Source: Acanthaster planci | Taxonomy: Eukaryota; Echinodermata; Asteroidea; Valvatida; Acanthasteridae | Reading direction: 5' to 3' | NCBI RefSeq assembly: GCF_001949145.1 | Contig: NW_019091380.1 | Coordinates: 2,670,254-2,734,253 of the forward strand | DNA: 64,000 nt | Part shown: one piece after another, positions 36,733 through 48,300 of the stretch | Layout: every line of letters starts with the position of its first letter | How positions within the stretch are numbered: the stretch's first letter is position 1 | Translations under genes and position numbers: made by a program | The notes under the pieces: generated by a model | What the model was told of the DNA's origin: nothing | Seen by the model: the letters and a program-made list of their open reading frames with translations, nothing else | Databases searched by the model: none

Positions 36733-37254
36733 GTAAATATTCTGTCAGTTTGATCCAAGGTGTCTTTATCAAATATGTGTCTTTACAGTCAAGCCTAAAA
36801 GTTGACTGAATCTTAACCCTTTAGTCCCCCCTTGAAAAGTGTATTCCATCAGATATGACCTTTTTTTTTTTCAACAAACTTCCATCAGTTTAGACTCTAG
36901 TGAGCGCTTGCAAAAATTATTTCGATTTTAAAGTTTCCTCACTCAGCAAATGAAATTCAAAGCATACGGAACGATGCTGTTGGTTTTCTTATGTAGTCAT
37001 TATTTCTATACAGAGAGGCTGATGTTTAATGTACGTTGTCAACCCTGATGTACAATGATTTGTTCGCTGTTGACATTTGAGGACTTGCTCAATCATACTG
37101 GCTTGAGAAACAGAAATGGTACCCTTGTCACTTTGAGCAGTTGACATGATTATGTGACAGCTCTCCACATCACCTGGCCTAGTGAGCCAGCAGTCATTAC
37201 CCCCGTACATCATGCTCATCACCACTCTTTTGGGGTCTTCCTTTTATTCCTCAG

Positions 37255-37304
37255 GCTAAGAAAGAAAAGGAGATGGAGGAACAGATAGAGTTGTTAACAA
37301 ACAG
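37255..37304 (+). CDS. RAB11FIP3/4: Rab11FIP coding exon 10 (coiled coil)
   Basis: Residues 342-357 plus two bases: AKKEKEMEEQIELLTN. It is a highly charged helix. The acceptor TTCCTCAG|GCT and donor ACAG|gtaatg give phase 0 in and phase 2 out. At 50 nt it is a short exon. Confidence 0.88.
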
Positions 37305-37614
37305 GTAATGTAAATCGAAGGGATCTTTAGTGAGATAGTTATTATAACATATCAGCCTTGGCTCAGTTTTTAGGCCTATATGCAGGATGTTTGTGAGTAG
37401 CATGTTATTAGTCCAGGTTATCAGAACCCATGAAGTGACCATTTTGTTGAGGTGGATTTTTCTGCCTTGTGTTCTTTTTTGATGGACTTTGGGAGATTTT
37501 GGATAAGTGTGGGAAAAATTGCTAAAGCTGGTCTGTGTAGGTCACCTAGTTTTCACAGAGAAGGCTGGCAGATACAGTCAGTTTAAATATCAAGAAATAC
37601 ATTTTGGCCAACAG

Positions 37615-37696
37615 AATAGCAAGCCTTGAAGAAGAAAAGACCCAGCACGTGACAGAAACCTCCAGGTTAAAGACACAAATGGACCACCTAAAACAG
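37615..37696 (+). CDS. RAB11FIP3/4: Rab11FIP coding exon 11 (coiled coil)
   Basis: Completes residue 358 (Arg) and encodes 359-385. IASLEEEKTQHVTETSRLKT aligns with VQQLEEENTELRTTVTRLKS in vertebrate FIP3/FIP4. The acceptor is CCAACAG|A and the donor CAG|gtaaga. Confidence 0.92.
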
Positions 37697-38421
37697 GTAA
37701 GACACCCAGCGGTGGATAATGTCAGATGGAATGCTGTTGGGCGTTAGGTCAAGAATTCTCCCATCATAAGTGGTGTGTTTAAGAGTGGATCAAGAACAAC
37801 ATTTTTTTAGGGGGAGGGGCATCATTATTGTATGTGGAGGCAAAAGATTAAGAAATTTATCTGGGTAGCCTTCAAGGCCTTTCTCAGAGTGAGGATAATT
37901 TTAGGGGCTTTTGATACACTTTTGAAAGGAAAGGAAATGAAAAAAATGTCTCGCTGTACATACAAACAGAAAGTTTTGCTCTTTTAGGAGGGACATAGTC
38001 CCTGTTCGTGTAACCCCCCCCCCTTTTGAATAAATCAGTAATATCTGGTCAATGATGCAGGAAGCTCACTCTGTAGGCTGCCTGTAGATAAGTTGCATGA
38101 GGCTAATGCTCTGAATGATCAATGTCAGTGTGTGCTTCAAGACCTTTTAACATTGCAGAGGAAGATGTACTGGCCCCTTGTAGAACCAACTGCCCCTTGT
38201 AGGTTTTGACCAGTTTGTTATCAAGAGACCGCTATGACCCTGGTGCTCATACTTACGCGTGTACCTGTTTTTGCCTGAAATACCACTGGTTTCCAAAAAT
38301 ATCTAGATAATTCCTTGGCTATTCTGAGTTGTACAAGCAAGTGAAGTTTCCACTGGTCCCCAATGCAGTCTAAACCACTCCAATCATTTAAAAAAGTACA
38401 AACGTATTCTTTATTGAGTCA

Positions 38422-38551
38422 TAGGCTGCGTCCAAATCTGTTGTCTAGAGCTAGGTCTGGGACTTGGCTCCATAGGAAATACGTTGAAACACCAAGACAT
38501 TAGACCTATGTGTGTAGCCGTAGCTCTGGAAGCCCGTTTTGGACATAGCCG
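38422..38551 (+). mobile_element. Short inverted-repeat (MITE-like) element, copy 2
   Basis: Starts TAGGCTGCGTCCAAATCTG and ends GCCCGTTTTGGACATAGCC, with terminal inverted repeats of the form GGCTRYGTCCAAA. It shares GAGCTAGGTCT and GTAGCTCTGGAAG with the minus-strand copy at 1521-1638. It is non-coding. Confidence 0.65.
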
Positions 38552-38720
38552 TTGTCCGGAGCACAGTTTCTTCATTTCTGACAACCAATGATCTGTCTAG
38601 CTTTTTTACATTGAGCTCAGTACTAAAAACGTTTTTACCATAAATTTGTACTCAACCAAGACAAAAATGTAACATGATAGTCACAATCTGTATTTGGCCC
38701 TTTCACATCTTTTCTCGTAG

Positions 38721-38858
38721 GAGAATAGCAGGCTAGAAGCCCAGGTGCTAGACCTGGATAACAGGTGGCTGGCCCTGTCTATGGATTACCAACAGAAGCA
38801 AGACAATCACCACCGGGAAAGAACGGAGATGAAGGAGACACTGAAGGCCAATAACGTG
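38721..38858 (+). CDS. RAB11FIP3/4: Rab11FIP coding exon 12 (coiled coil)
   Basis: Residues 386-431, phase 0 on both sides. It begins ENSRLEAQVLDLDNRWLALS and continues with a basic/acidic helix ending LKANNV. The acceptor is TTCTCGTAG|GAG and the donor GTG|gtaaag. Its place matches the middle of the FIP coiled coil, where sequence is less conserved. Confidence 0.88.
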
Positions 38859-38914
38859 GTAAAGTCACATTTGCTGAGCCTGGTGTTGAGTCCATCATGC
38901 ATCCCTGAAAGTCC

Positions 38915-39030
38915 ATCACAAGTCATCTAGTCTTAAGCCAAGTCACACGCTATTCAAATGTACTGGGAGCAAAGCAGTCCTTATTCATTGTTCACCCTGT
39001 TACTTATGACTAGTCTTGGGAAAGGCTTAC
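38915..39030 (+). repeat. Dispersed repeat R1, copy 2
   Basis: Begins ATCACAAGTCATCTAGTC and continues AGTCACACGCTATTCAAATG, matching copy 1 at 34284. Both copies lie within introns of the same gene in the same orientation. Confidence 0.55.
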
Positions 39031-39640
39031 AAAAAGGACAGATTCATCTCTAATACTGGCATAACTGATGATTTTAAACACGGGGCATTCTACGAATTAG
39101 GGATCCAAACTGCATAAGCACGACATTTGGCATCCCTGTTATGCCTTACATATGTAATTATTCCACCTGGAAATATTGAAATTGCCTCAAAGTATTTTTA
39201 TCTGTTCAGCAGGTAATTTGCATTTACCTCTTGGAAATTTCAGAATGTTTCCCAAATTTACAAATTATATGTGAGATGTGACTGGGATGTGACAAAATTT
39301 GATCCCAAATTTGTACAACAACCCATGCATTTATCCTTTCACCCTTAGGTCTACTCAATACGACACTCACTAACACCACAGTACACCACCACTGTGGTAA
39401 ATTGTGGGTTTTAAATCAATATATTCCAGCCTGAGTTGTTGAATGTTTCATATTACGTTCATTCAGTCTGGAGTTCAGTAAAAGCATATAGTCTTTATAT
39501 GGGGGACTGAAATCTTCATTAAATTTGGATATTCCTCACTACAGGAAAACTGCCGGTTAAATTATCTATAATGTATCATTAGATGAAGTTGGTATTGCTA
39601 AATAGTTATTCATGTTGACTGTTGCTTGATAAGCAACAGG

Positions 39641-39769
39641 AACTATGGTGTCAACTATGGTGAGGACTATGGTGTGAATTATAGTGAGGACTATGGTGTG
39701 AACTATGGTGTGAACTACAGTGTCAAGTATGCTGTCAACTATGGTGTCAACTATGGTGTCAATTATAGC
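39641..39769. repeat. Minisatellite, 12-bp unit
   Basis: About 10.7 units of AACTATGGTGTC with variants such as GACTATGGTGTG and AATTATAGTGAG. No coding exon is involved, although the unit length keeps frames open. Confidence 0.92.
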
Positions 39770-40301
39770 AGTTTATATTTCATCTAAAGCATAAACTGAA
39801 GTTTTCAGTTCTTGTGTCAACAGGGATGATTTCCATTCATGTGGCTTTTGAATTCTATATAGCAATGTGTCAGTGCAGTGTGCGCATATGGAACAATGAA
39901 GGATAGTTAAAACAGGCCTTTTCTAAACACAAAATGGTGACATGCTGTTTATTTTAACCCCTTTCCCCCACTGGCAATATTTCCGAGTTGACCATCATAA
40001 ATCGAAAGTAAGGCGATTCCTATACAAAGTTTCTGAAACTTATTAGGTGTTGGAACAAAGGTGACGTAGTTGTGGCAGATTATAGATTGTCATCTTTGTG
40101 GCTCAGTGGGTTGTTCAAAGTTATAGATGAAGCGTCATCAGAGTTTGTTTTAAAAGTGAGGCCTTACTTGCAAGTATAGCAAAGAAGTCAGGTTCCTTCC
40201 CATTCATAGTGTTCAACAAACAGAATGGATTCAGGGATCTAAAATGTCCTCCTTCTGTAGAAAGCTCATGACTGACTAGCCTTTACTTCATACCTTGGCA
40301 G

Positions 40302-40454
40302 CTTGTGGAAGATTTGTCCCGGGAGATCGAGGAACTGCGGCGAGAGAATCTTGAGCAGCGCGAGTACGGAGCTCGGTTGATGAGAAGCCCCAGCATCTCA
40401 GACCTGCCGAGCCGGTTCTCAGAAATTAAGGATGAGTTACAAAGACTTAAGAAG
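40302..40454 (+). CDS. RAB11FIP3/4: Rab11FIP coding exon 13 (coiled coil)
   Basis: Residues 432-482, phase 0 on both sides. LVEDLSREIEELRRENLEQR aligns with the vertebrate ELIEDLRKELEHLQ block. RSPSISDLPSRFSEIKDELQ corresponds to the RSASSGLGEF segment that breaks the coiled coil in vertebrates. The acceptor is CTTGGCAG|CTT and the donor AAG|gtaaaa. RSPSIS is a plausible phosphorylation site (inference). Confidence 0.93.
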
Positions 40455-40773
40455 GTAAAAGACTTACAGATTCATTTGAATTGCAACCTGTGCGTTTGTG
40501 TGCCATTACAGTCTGTGTCCAGAAAACTGTTCTTATTGCTCATATTTGAACACAATCTCATTTTCTGAAAGCATTGGCTGTCTTTTCGACCTCCTTGGCA
40601 TGGTGTCACAGTTACTTAACAGAAAATGTTTCCTAGCAAATTGTTTGCTTAAAAGCTGCCCAGAACCACTCATAAGCAGGTAATAATACATGCCGTATTG
40701 GTCGGTATCCCGCTGTTGTTAAGGTAGTGCTTACAGGAGGCCTCTGATTGGGGGCTCTTGGCTTCCTTTCCAG

Positions 40774-40920
40774 GAAAATGCCAACCTGAGAGACAGCAAT
40801 GATGAAATGAGTGCCCAGATGCTAAACGATGGCTTCCAAATTGGCCGGAGCCTCTTGCACCGGGGCACGTCCAGGTCAGAGTCCTTTGCTTCCGAGCTGG
40901 AGAAGTCATCAAAAGATGAT
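40774..40920 (+). CDS. RAB11FIP3/4: Rab11FIP coding exon 14
   Basis: Residues 483-531, phase 0 on both sides. ENANLRDSNDEMSAQMLNDG aligns with ENYKLRDQNDDLNGQILSLS of vertebrate FIP3/FIP4. The stretch before the Rab11-binding domain, SRSESFASELEKSSKDD, corresponds to the vertebrate AQSLAAEIDTASRDE. The acceptor is CTTTCCAG|GAA and the donor GAT|gtaagt. Confidence 0.94.
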
Positions 40921-41267
40921 GTAAGTCTGAAATTGTCAGATACAGGCATGATGTTTAAGTAAGAGCAGTGACCAGCCTTATGAAAAGAAAAGTTACTTAG
41001 CCACTTAGAGCTTAATGCCCTTAAAAGAACCTTGTACAGTAGACATCAGTAAGCATTTTCTTCCACATAGTGTCCATATTCGTCAGAATTCCAAATTGAG
41101 TGATATATTAAAAACAGAGTTTGATTGGCTGTTTTTAATGCCCACAACAGAATCGCTGAAAACATGGCCTCAAGACAAATTTTGTTGGATCCGCTTCAGT
41201 ATTTGAGAAGCTTTGCACTGAAGGAACTTTTTGAAAAGGCCCTTTTGTTTTTACCTATCTCCATCAG

Positions 41268-41432
41268 ATTATGCAAGCTCTTCGGGAGGAGGAACAGCTG
41301 AACCGAGACCTAAGGGAGTACATTGGCCGCATCCTTGCCCGAATCCTGGACCGGAACCCCGAGCTTCTTGAGATCCGACCTAAGCGGCATGGCAGCGTCG
41401 CATCCCTTATGAGCCTGGATCCAAACACGTGA
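41268..41432 (+). CDS. RAB11FIP3/4: Rab11FIP terminal exon (Rab11-binding domain)
   Basis: Residues 532-585 and stop TGA. IMQALREEEQLNRDLREYIG followed by RILARILDRNPELLEIRP is the C-terminal Rab11-binding domain, matching LMEALKEQEEINFRLRQYMD and KIILAILDHNPSILEI in human FIP3. This is the decisive family signature: in dimeric form it grips the switch regions of GTP-Rab11. The motif usually read Tyr-Met/Ile-Asp is Tyr549-Ile550-Gly551 here, so the Asp is missing. Vertebrate proteins end just after LEIKH, whereas this one continues with PKRHGSVASLMSLDPNT. The acceptor is CTCCATCAG|ATT, in phase with exon 14. Confidence 0.96.
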   Translation: MMQALREEEQLNRDLREYIGRILARILDRNPELLEIRPKRHGSVASLMSLDPNT

Positions 41433-41734
41433 CAACAGGTTCCTTCCTAAAAAGTCCTATTTTTCATATCAAATCCTCTATCTAGCTTGATCAAGAGCCT
41501 GTGTTTTGCTGTTGTACTCGGTGATTTGTGTTAGTCAGAAGCCCTGTGAGTTGATGTTAAACTCTGACTTTGTAGAAAATTTGATTGAAATCGGAGAGTG
41601 CAGGACTGTTCAGGGTAATCGGAGTGGCTTAGCTTGAAATCCAAGCACTTTTCTAGGCTAATGATCTAGTTGGATGGACCAAACTTTGTGTTTCTCCGGA
41701 GGGAAGCATATCTGCGTGTATTTGTCCATGTCAA

Positions 41735-41740
41735 AATAAA
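41735..41740 (+). terminator. Candidate poly(A) signal for Rab11FIP
   Basis: The first AATAAA downstream of the stop codon, about 300 bp into the 3' UTR. Later AATAAA hexamers at 45123 and 47502 allow longer alternative 3' ends. None can be ranked from sequence alone. Confidence 0.35.
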
Positions 41741-41966
41741 AACAGTTTCTCGTCCAAAATATTTGAAGGGAGGAGGCAGCCCCATTTTTTTCACAAGGTA
41801 GTGGAGTTTTCCGAGAGGGGGAGTTGCATTTTTCTCCATTCTTCTGCGGACATTGTTATTTGTCAAGGAGCTGTCACCCTCAGTTTTGAACATGCAAACA
41901 TAATGGTACGTTTTGTTAGGAACAGATAAGAAGTCAAAAATACAAGAAGAGTTTAAAAGGAAACCC

Positions 41967-42052
41967 TAAAAAGTGAAGAAAAGAAAGGAGGAAGGTGGGA
42001 GAAAAGAAGCAAGTGGGGACGAGAAACTGGTTTTTTTTTTTACTTGGCTTTA
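41967..42052 (+). repeat. Dispersed repeat R2, copy 1
   Basis: CCTAAAAAGTGAAGAAAAG leads to AGCAAGTGGGGACGAGAAAC and TTTACTTGGC. The same order, AGCAAGTAGGGACGAGAAAC then TTTACTTGGC, recurs at 52085-52165. The class is unknown. Confidence 0.6.
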
Positions 42053-42058
42053 AGGGCT

Positions 42059-42307
42059 TGGGACCAATTTCACTGCACTTGTGAGCACATGAACCATTGC
42101 GCATTTCACACAGACTGTAATGAGTTTACATAGTAAAATGATCCTGCTAAATCCAGAGGCAGAATATACATTTCTTTCAGATATCTTTACAGAAATCTTG
42201 ATATGCATATCTGCACCAGCATATCTAGGCATATAAGAAAACATTAGCACCATTTTTGGCTATGTATTACATAATGGCACTTTTTCTGCAAACGAATTTG
42301 GCCCCTG
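42059..42307. mobile_element. Inverted-repeat element, GGGCCCAATTTCAC type, copy 2
   Basis: The left end is GGGACCAATTTCACTGCACT. The right end, reverse-complemented, is GGGGCCAAATTCGTTTGCAG. The ends resemble those at 23210-23477, while the interior differs. I infer a related non-autonomous DNA element about 250 bp long, directly next to repeat R2. Confidence 0.5.
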
Positions 42308-45300
42308 GTATAGAAAAAGTGGATTTGTTCTCAGAAAGTTGCTCAACAAAACCTTGGTTACGAGTTTATATCCCTGTCACTGATCATGAAGAGTGCTGAT
42401 TGCTGGAAAATTGGCTAGCACGGTCTTGAATGCTATCCTGGAATGAAGGCATTGTTTTCCTTCAGTGTGAAAAATAAGAAGGAAAACTTGGTACTCTTCC
42501 TGTAGAAGTGGCCCCTTATGCTCAGTGCTCTGCAGCAACCTGTGGAGGGATCTATCAATCCAAGGTGATGCTGCAACTGCCTTGGCGCCACACTCACGCA
42601 GGTGCCACATGAAAAGGAATTTAGTGTGCACATACGACATGCATGTGACAAGGGGGGGGTCCATAGGATGAAGGAACAGCGGCCATGTCCAGTCCCCTAC
42701 CCAAGGAACCATAACATTTGTTTTGAAAATTTAAATGAGACAAAGGCACACTTTTGGGTCCATTTTATTTCTCTTCCTTCAAAAGGTGTATAAGAAGCCC
42801 CAAAATGTAGTCTCATCCCTCCGAAAGGCAATTTCTAAATTTTTGGGACACGCTGAAAAAGTTAAGCCCCCCCCCCTTAAAAACGCAGTTTTTGATCCGC
42901 CCTGGGTCTGTGTGAAACCACCGTAGTATTTTGTTTCTATTTCAGGTTGCCAGACTAGTCTCTACAATACAAATGTAGTGTCCTTTGTCATGCATATCAA
43001 ACTTAAGATGTCCTGATTAGTCATTCAGATGATTAAAATATCATGGAAAATTTGGGGTTCATTTCTGACATTTTAAGAAGGCTCTTATCAAACACTTAGT
43101 TTACATTGCTCACTCTGGCAAATCACTAACTCCAGTCTAAACAGCTATGGTACTATTTTACAAGTTATGATTCCCAGTGTTAGCATTGGTTCTGTTTGAA
43201 GTATGCAAGTATAGATTTTTAGTAACATTTTAATACTTCCCGTAAAAGTTCTTGTGATCAGGAGGTGTTACGAATATGGAGTGAGTTTGTTTTGAATAAT
43301 ATGATTTGATAACAGGCAAATGTGTATTAAAGTATTTTTGTATGAAAGAGAGCTATATGAACTGTTGAAATTGTAGATACAGGAAATTGATGAAAATATA
43401 ACGATTTGAAATTTTACTTTTTTGATCAAAATGCCATGTGCGGGACTACTTTGCAGGCTTTAGTTTTAGCACAGTAGGATTCGAACTCCTTCGATTTGTT
43501 CGATTTGTCATATTTGTGGTACATGCCTCATGGAACATCATGTAGGGTTTACATGTGATGGCATGGCTTTTCTAGATTTTCCAGGGGCCATGTTGGAGGT
43601 CACTCTGTCAGGGCCAGTCTTCATACCTCAGTAAGAAGACATAGCTGCCACTTAGGCTTCTACTTCTTTTTACTACTGCCAGTTCAGTGGTAAAACCTCT
43701 CCAGCTGACACGTTCCATTTTACAAGTTCTGAATTCGTTTAGATGAAGATGAGTATTATGTTATTTTGTTTATCTGATAACAGCAAAGTCTTAGCATTTT
43801 CATTCTTCCACTTTGCTTGTCATTTGTCAAGATTGAAACTAACACAGATTCCCACTTCTGAAAATAAGAAATGTACCCTCTTCTAGACAATGCCAAGTTT
43901 TTTCAGCCGAGTCACTGATATTTTGTTCTGTGGTTTATTTTTTTTAGGGGAGAACTATTGGAATTTGACAAGAATGAGCATTTGTAAAGAAATATATTGT
44001 TTTTGTCTTCAGACAGTTAGCAAGGGAAGCCATATCATTGCACACTTACTGAAGAAGTTCATGATAATTTTCAGTTCAGCGTAATTTTCATACTTTATTT
44101 TTCAATTCAGAAAGATCATTGTGTAAAGAGCGCAATTTCAATTGAACAGATTATTTGGTCTTGCATTCGGGTCCACTGCATCGTCACCAGTCTTAAATTA
44201 AATCTCGCTGAAAGGTTTGAGGCAGATTTAGGCAAATGCAATTTTTGTTCTGTCAAAAACACTTTTTGTATATTGATGATTTATGAAAAGGTAAGCAACC
44301 TGGCCAACAATTCAGTAGAAGAGAGGTTTACTTATTTCATTTTTTCATATTATTTCATGGCAGTGTTGGTGGGCAAAACTATAAAGCAGTTACACTCTTA
44401 ACCATGAGCATTAAGGTAAAGAGATTGAAACAAAATATTTAAAACTTCAAATGTATCGTTGAAAGAAAGCATTAAAGATGCCATGACCAGTGAAATGCAA
44501 ATGAGGTAGGTCTGTTCAGACCAAAAAAAAGTTATATCAGGATTGTTTCATTGCACAAGTGTAAGAAAGTGAAAGTAAGTTATTGCTGTTTTCAGTGGTA
44601 TTTACACGTGTGTGGTTTTTTTCTCGGTTCCGCGAAACTCGTCATAAAGGGCATAGTTTCAGTTCATTTTTTGCCAAATCAGATGTAATGAAGTGCAGTA
44701 TAGTTTGTTATTACTTGTGTGTTAAGCAACAGATATTTGGAACAGGCGTATGTTACTGATGTGTTTTTCACTCTGACTCTGACCAAACTTTCTTTTGGGA
44801 GGGGGAGCAGTTCCTAACAAATAAGATGGAATATTTCTGCCAATTTCGCGCAAGATCACTGCAGATGGAATTGACTGACGTTCTGTGTGCTATTTGCTTG
44901 TTTTTCACGTGCTTACAGCTTGCCTGGTTTTGTTTGTTAAATTTATTATTTTTATTGTAAGTTGTGAATGAACACATTGCTGTGTAGAAAAATTTAGCTG
45001 TGTGCAAATTTTAAAGTCATTATGCTTGATTCAAAGCGGTTTCATTCTGAGAACATCTCTTTTTATAATCTACACCTTTCAGTGTTTCAGATATTTTAAC
45101 TGAAAACTGAAATTTTAGCATCAATAAAATTGCCTTCCAATAAACCAGACAAGGTGACTTTATGTGACAGCATAAGCAATTTTGGAATGAAATTTGTCAA
45201 TGAAAATAAGTGGTTTTAAAGTCATTCTTTCAGTATAACATCAGAATGGAATTTAATATGATTTTATAGGCAGAAGTAGTTTTAAAAGATGGTTTTGTCC

Positions 45301-48300
45301 GCCTGATTTAAAATTGTGTCTTGTCTGCTGGTAACAGAAATTTTTGCCATACACTGCACGTCATTCGTCTTTACGTTTTTAATTTAAATTACCACAGTTT
45401 GTGAACGTGACTTACTTTAACCCAATTATCCATAGTGGGCAAAGGCCATGCGCATGTGCCAATTGTAACTTGCTTTTTGGGTGGGGAATGGCAAAATATT
45501 ATTCTTTTTCTCCAAAATAGAACATTGTTATGTAAAAAAAGTTCACGTTTCTGTTTGATTTGGAAACAGGCCTTTGTTCCACCTTTCAAAATACGAACTT
45601 GAAATATTTACCCAATTCGATTGTACCGTTTGAGGCATTATATAGTCATAAAGATGCTACAGTGCGCCAACGGACTCGGACAAACCCCTTTTTCGAATCA
45701 GTGATTAATGGAACCCTATAGTATAACAGTACTGCATTGGTATCAGTTGCTATATACATATACATCAGCGGTAAAACTCAGCAGAGGGCGATTTGTATTT
45801 AGAGCAGCATAATTCCATTGGATGTAACAATGTATGTGCCTTTATTCCATGCGGTATTTATACGTGTATACAAAGTGTACAATTGTAGTTAATGCCATCA
45901 CAAAATGCATATGCAACGCCATTCATGTAAATACATTCTGCAGTTCCTACACCTTTTGAGATCAAATTCCAGCCGGACTTTGAATTCTTGTAAAAAAAAC
46001 GCACGCAAAGTGCAGTTACAGATTAAAGTATGGCGGAAAAGTTGAAAGATGTGTTGTCTGTTTGCTAGTAGATGAACTGTTTCATTTCAGCTGGTTTTTG
46101 TGTGGATGGTTTCCTTGATTGTTCCTATTAATTTTGCAGCTCACAACCCTTACTCCAAAGTACCTCGTAAACTCTTCTTTTTTTCAAATAGGGAGATGTG
46201 TAGAACTGTGCAGGTCCACGCAGTGTCTTCGTTTTTGTTTTTTTTAAAGTTCCCAACACTATGAAAGAACTAACATACTCCATACGCCGACAGTGGGAAA
46301 TTCCAAAAGATATGGGTGCCTTGGAGGTTTTAAACATTCACAACTGTTATCCAAAGTTGAAATTCAGCCCGCTTTCCGACAATTATGTACATGTATTTCT
46401 ACACTCTTTTCTGGCCTCTTTTTGTTTTTTCAACCGCTTGAACGATCGTATGGCCCACATAAGCCTACCCTTTGCATGCACACACCATACCCTTGAGAAG
46501 TATAGTACCAACTTGGACATTTTTGTGGCACCTTGCGCTGTGGAGCTCTTGATCATTAATACTTCACACACTCGAATTACACAGATATTCAGGACAAGAC
46601 TCAAACGATGACCATATGCAGATCGTAGGGTTGCTTTCAGCGTAAGGTTTGATCCAATAGAATAGCGCTGAAGCGTATAACCTTTGTTGTTTGCCCAAAG
46701 TTTGTTGCCCACTTCGGATGTCCTCTGTTGGCCTTTGTCAAACTCTTCATAAAACCGTTAGATTTAAATGAAGATAATCCTTGTAACGACCACTGCACGC
46801 AGCTTTGCAGTGACGGACTGTGTGGTATAACGGTCGTCACGGTCTTCTTGATCCACAAGCTGTGTAACTCTCTGTCCAGTGTGGCAGTTGTACCGAGATC
46901 TAACTGAGTGTTCGATCAGATTGTATCTTAGCATTTAAAGTAGTTGCGTATTGTTGAATGATAGAGTATGAATGAGAGTGTTTTTTTCCCCGGTCGCTTG
47001 ACTCCTCTGTGGAATCTGTTACCTTTAGAGGGTTTGCATTGCTGCCACGTTGCAGGCCAATGCTGTTGTTCCACGGGATCTGCACAAAAGAGGTTTCCCT
47101 ATGGAACAAAAGAAATGCCTGCAGGACGGCTACCACGCAGAGCCTCTATTGAAATTCGTTGTTCTGCATCCCTCTTCTCACCTTCCCAAAACCTGTCTAC
47201 AGCTGCCTTCTTGATTGATGATCTAGTGGAGATACCCGTCGGAGTATAGTTCCCCATTTTGTTTTGATACTAATATTAATGTGTAAATAATTGTGCGTTA
47301 TAATGTGCATTTTTGTTTTGTTTAATTTTTTATTGTTCTTTATATTAATATGGGTACACTGACCCTTACAGTGATAGGATTTTTTTTTCTCTCCTCGGTC
47401 TTGCCTTTTCCACATTTCATCTTTCAATATTGTTTTAAATATTATGGGAATTTTACGATATTGCACAATGCGTTTCGTGTGGAGAGAAGTAAAACTGTAA
47501 TAATAAAACTCCATTTACTTCGTACTAAATTGCATGCTAAGGCCTGGTCTTTCCATGTGTTGTCGTCAACATGGCCCAATCTAGGCAAAATATCTCACCT
47601 TGAACCAAACCCACGATGTCCCACATTCGGTCAGGAGAGCAGACAAAAACAAAACAGCTGGCCAGGGCCGAGGCCAACCGCTTTTGAAGAGGTGATAGCA
47701 CGCACATGGCCCATTAGTGGCTTTATTTTGATGATGAAGTTGGCCTTGGGGTTAAATGAGGCCTACCACAAAGCCAAGTACGATATGAGAGCATAACAAT
47801 GTGCGGCCAGAGAGTGCTCAACTTGTCAAGCTTGTAGGCGCAAAAAATTGTTGCAGTGCAAAACGATAATTCATAAGCTGTTTCTTACTAACGTACAAAA
47901 TGTCCATGTGATAGTGATGGGGGGTGGTGGAAAGCAAGACAAATTGTAGAATTTTGATAGGATACACCCTTGAAGTTTAAAGCAAAGACGTATTGTGTAA
48001 AATATCTTCCTCCTTTTGCCTGTTATCCCCACTACGAGAAATCTCAATCGCGCCCTCTCTTGAACGATGAACTAACTGCTTGAAGTAGGCTGAACCACTG
48101 CGGCACGTGGATAATTATTGCCTGTTGAAAATGTAAAACAGTAAGACATATTCTAAAGGGATATTTAGGCCTATTATGTCGGATTTAGTTAGGCACGTGT
48201 CGACTTGACACACAATAGACAAGCACTGTTGAAACGCAACGAATTCAAACACATGTAAGGCGGTACATTCAGAGCAAATTTGCATTTTTCTTGACGTCAC

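Larger units (their letters stand above)
33603..37614 (+). other. Rab11FIP introns 7-10
   Basis: Introns 33603-35238, 35343-36641, 36733-37254 and 37305-37614. The first holds copy 1 of a dispersed repeat (34284-34402) and a short CCACCA run near 35117. The others show nothing beyond a few TACATGTA sites (for example 36055-36067). Confidence 0.7.
37697..41267 (+). other. Rab11FIP introns 11-14
   Basis: Introns 37697-38720, 38859-40301, 40455-40773 and 40921-41267. The first carries a C10 run (near 38017) and MITE copy 2 (38422-38551). The second carries dispersed repeat R1 copy 2 and the 12-bp minisatellite. The last two are short and plain. Confidence 0.75.

Noticed and set aside
43470-43490. 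GATTCGAAC sequence like a tRNA T-arm on the minus strand
   Set aside because: The bases on either side do not form the T-stem and no acceptor stem or anticodon arm is present.
47350-47796. 148-codon plus-strand frame in intergenic DNA
   Set aside because: No recognisable domain, a hydrophobic start formed by a T-run, and no splice or promoter context.
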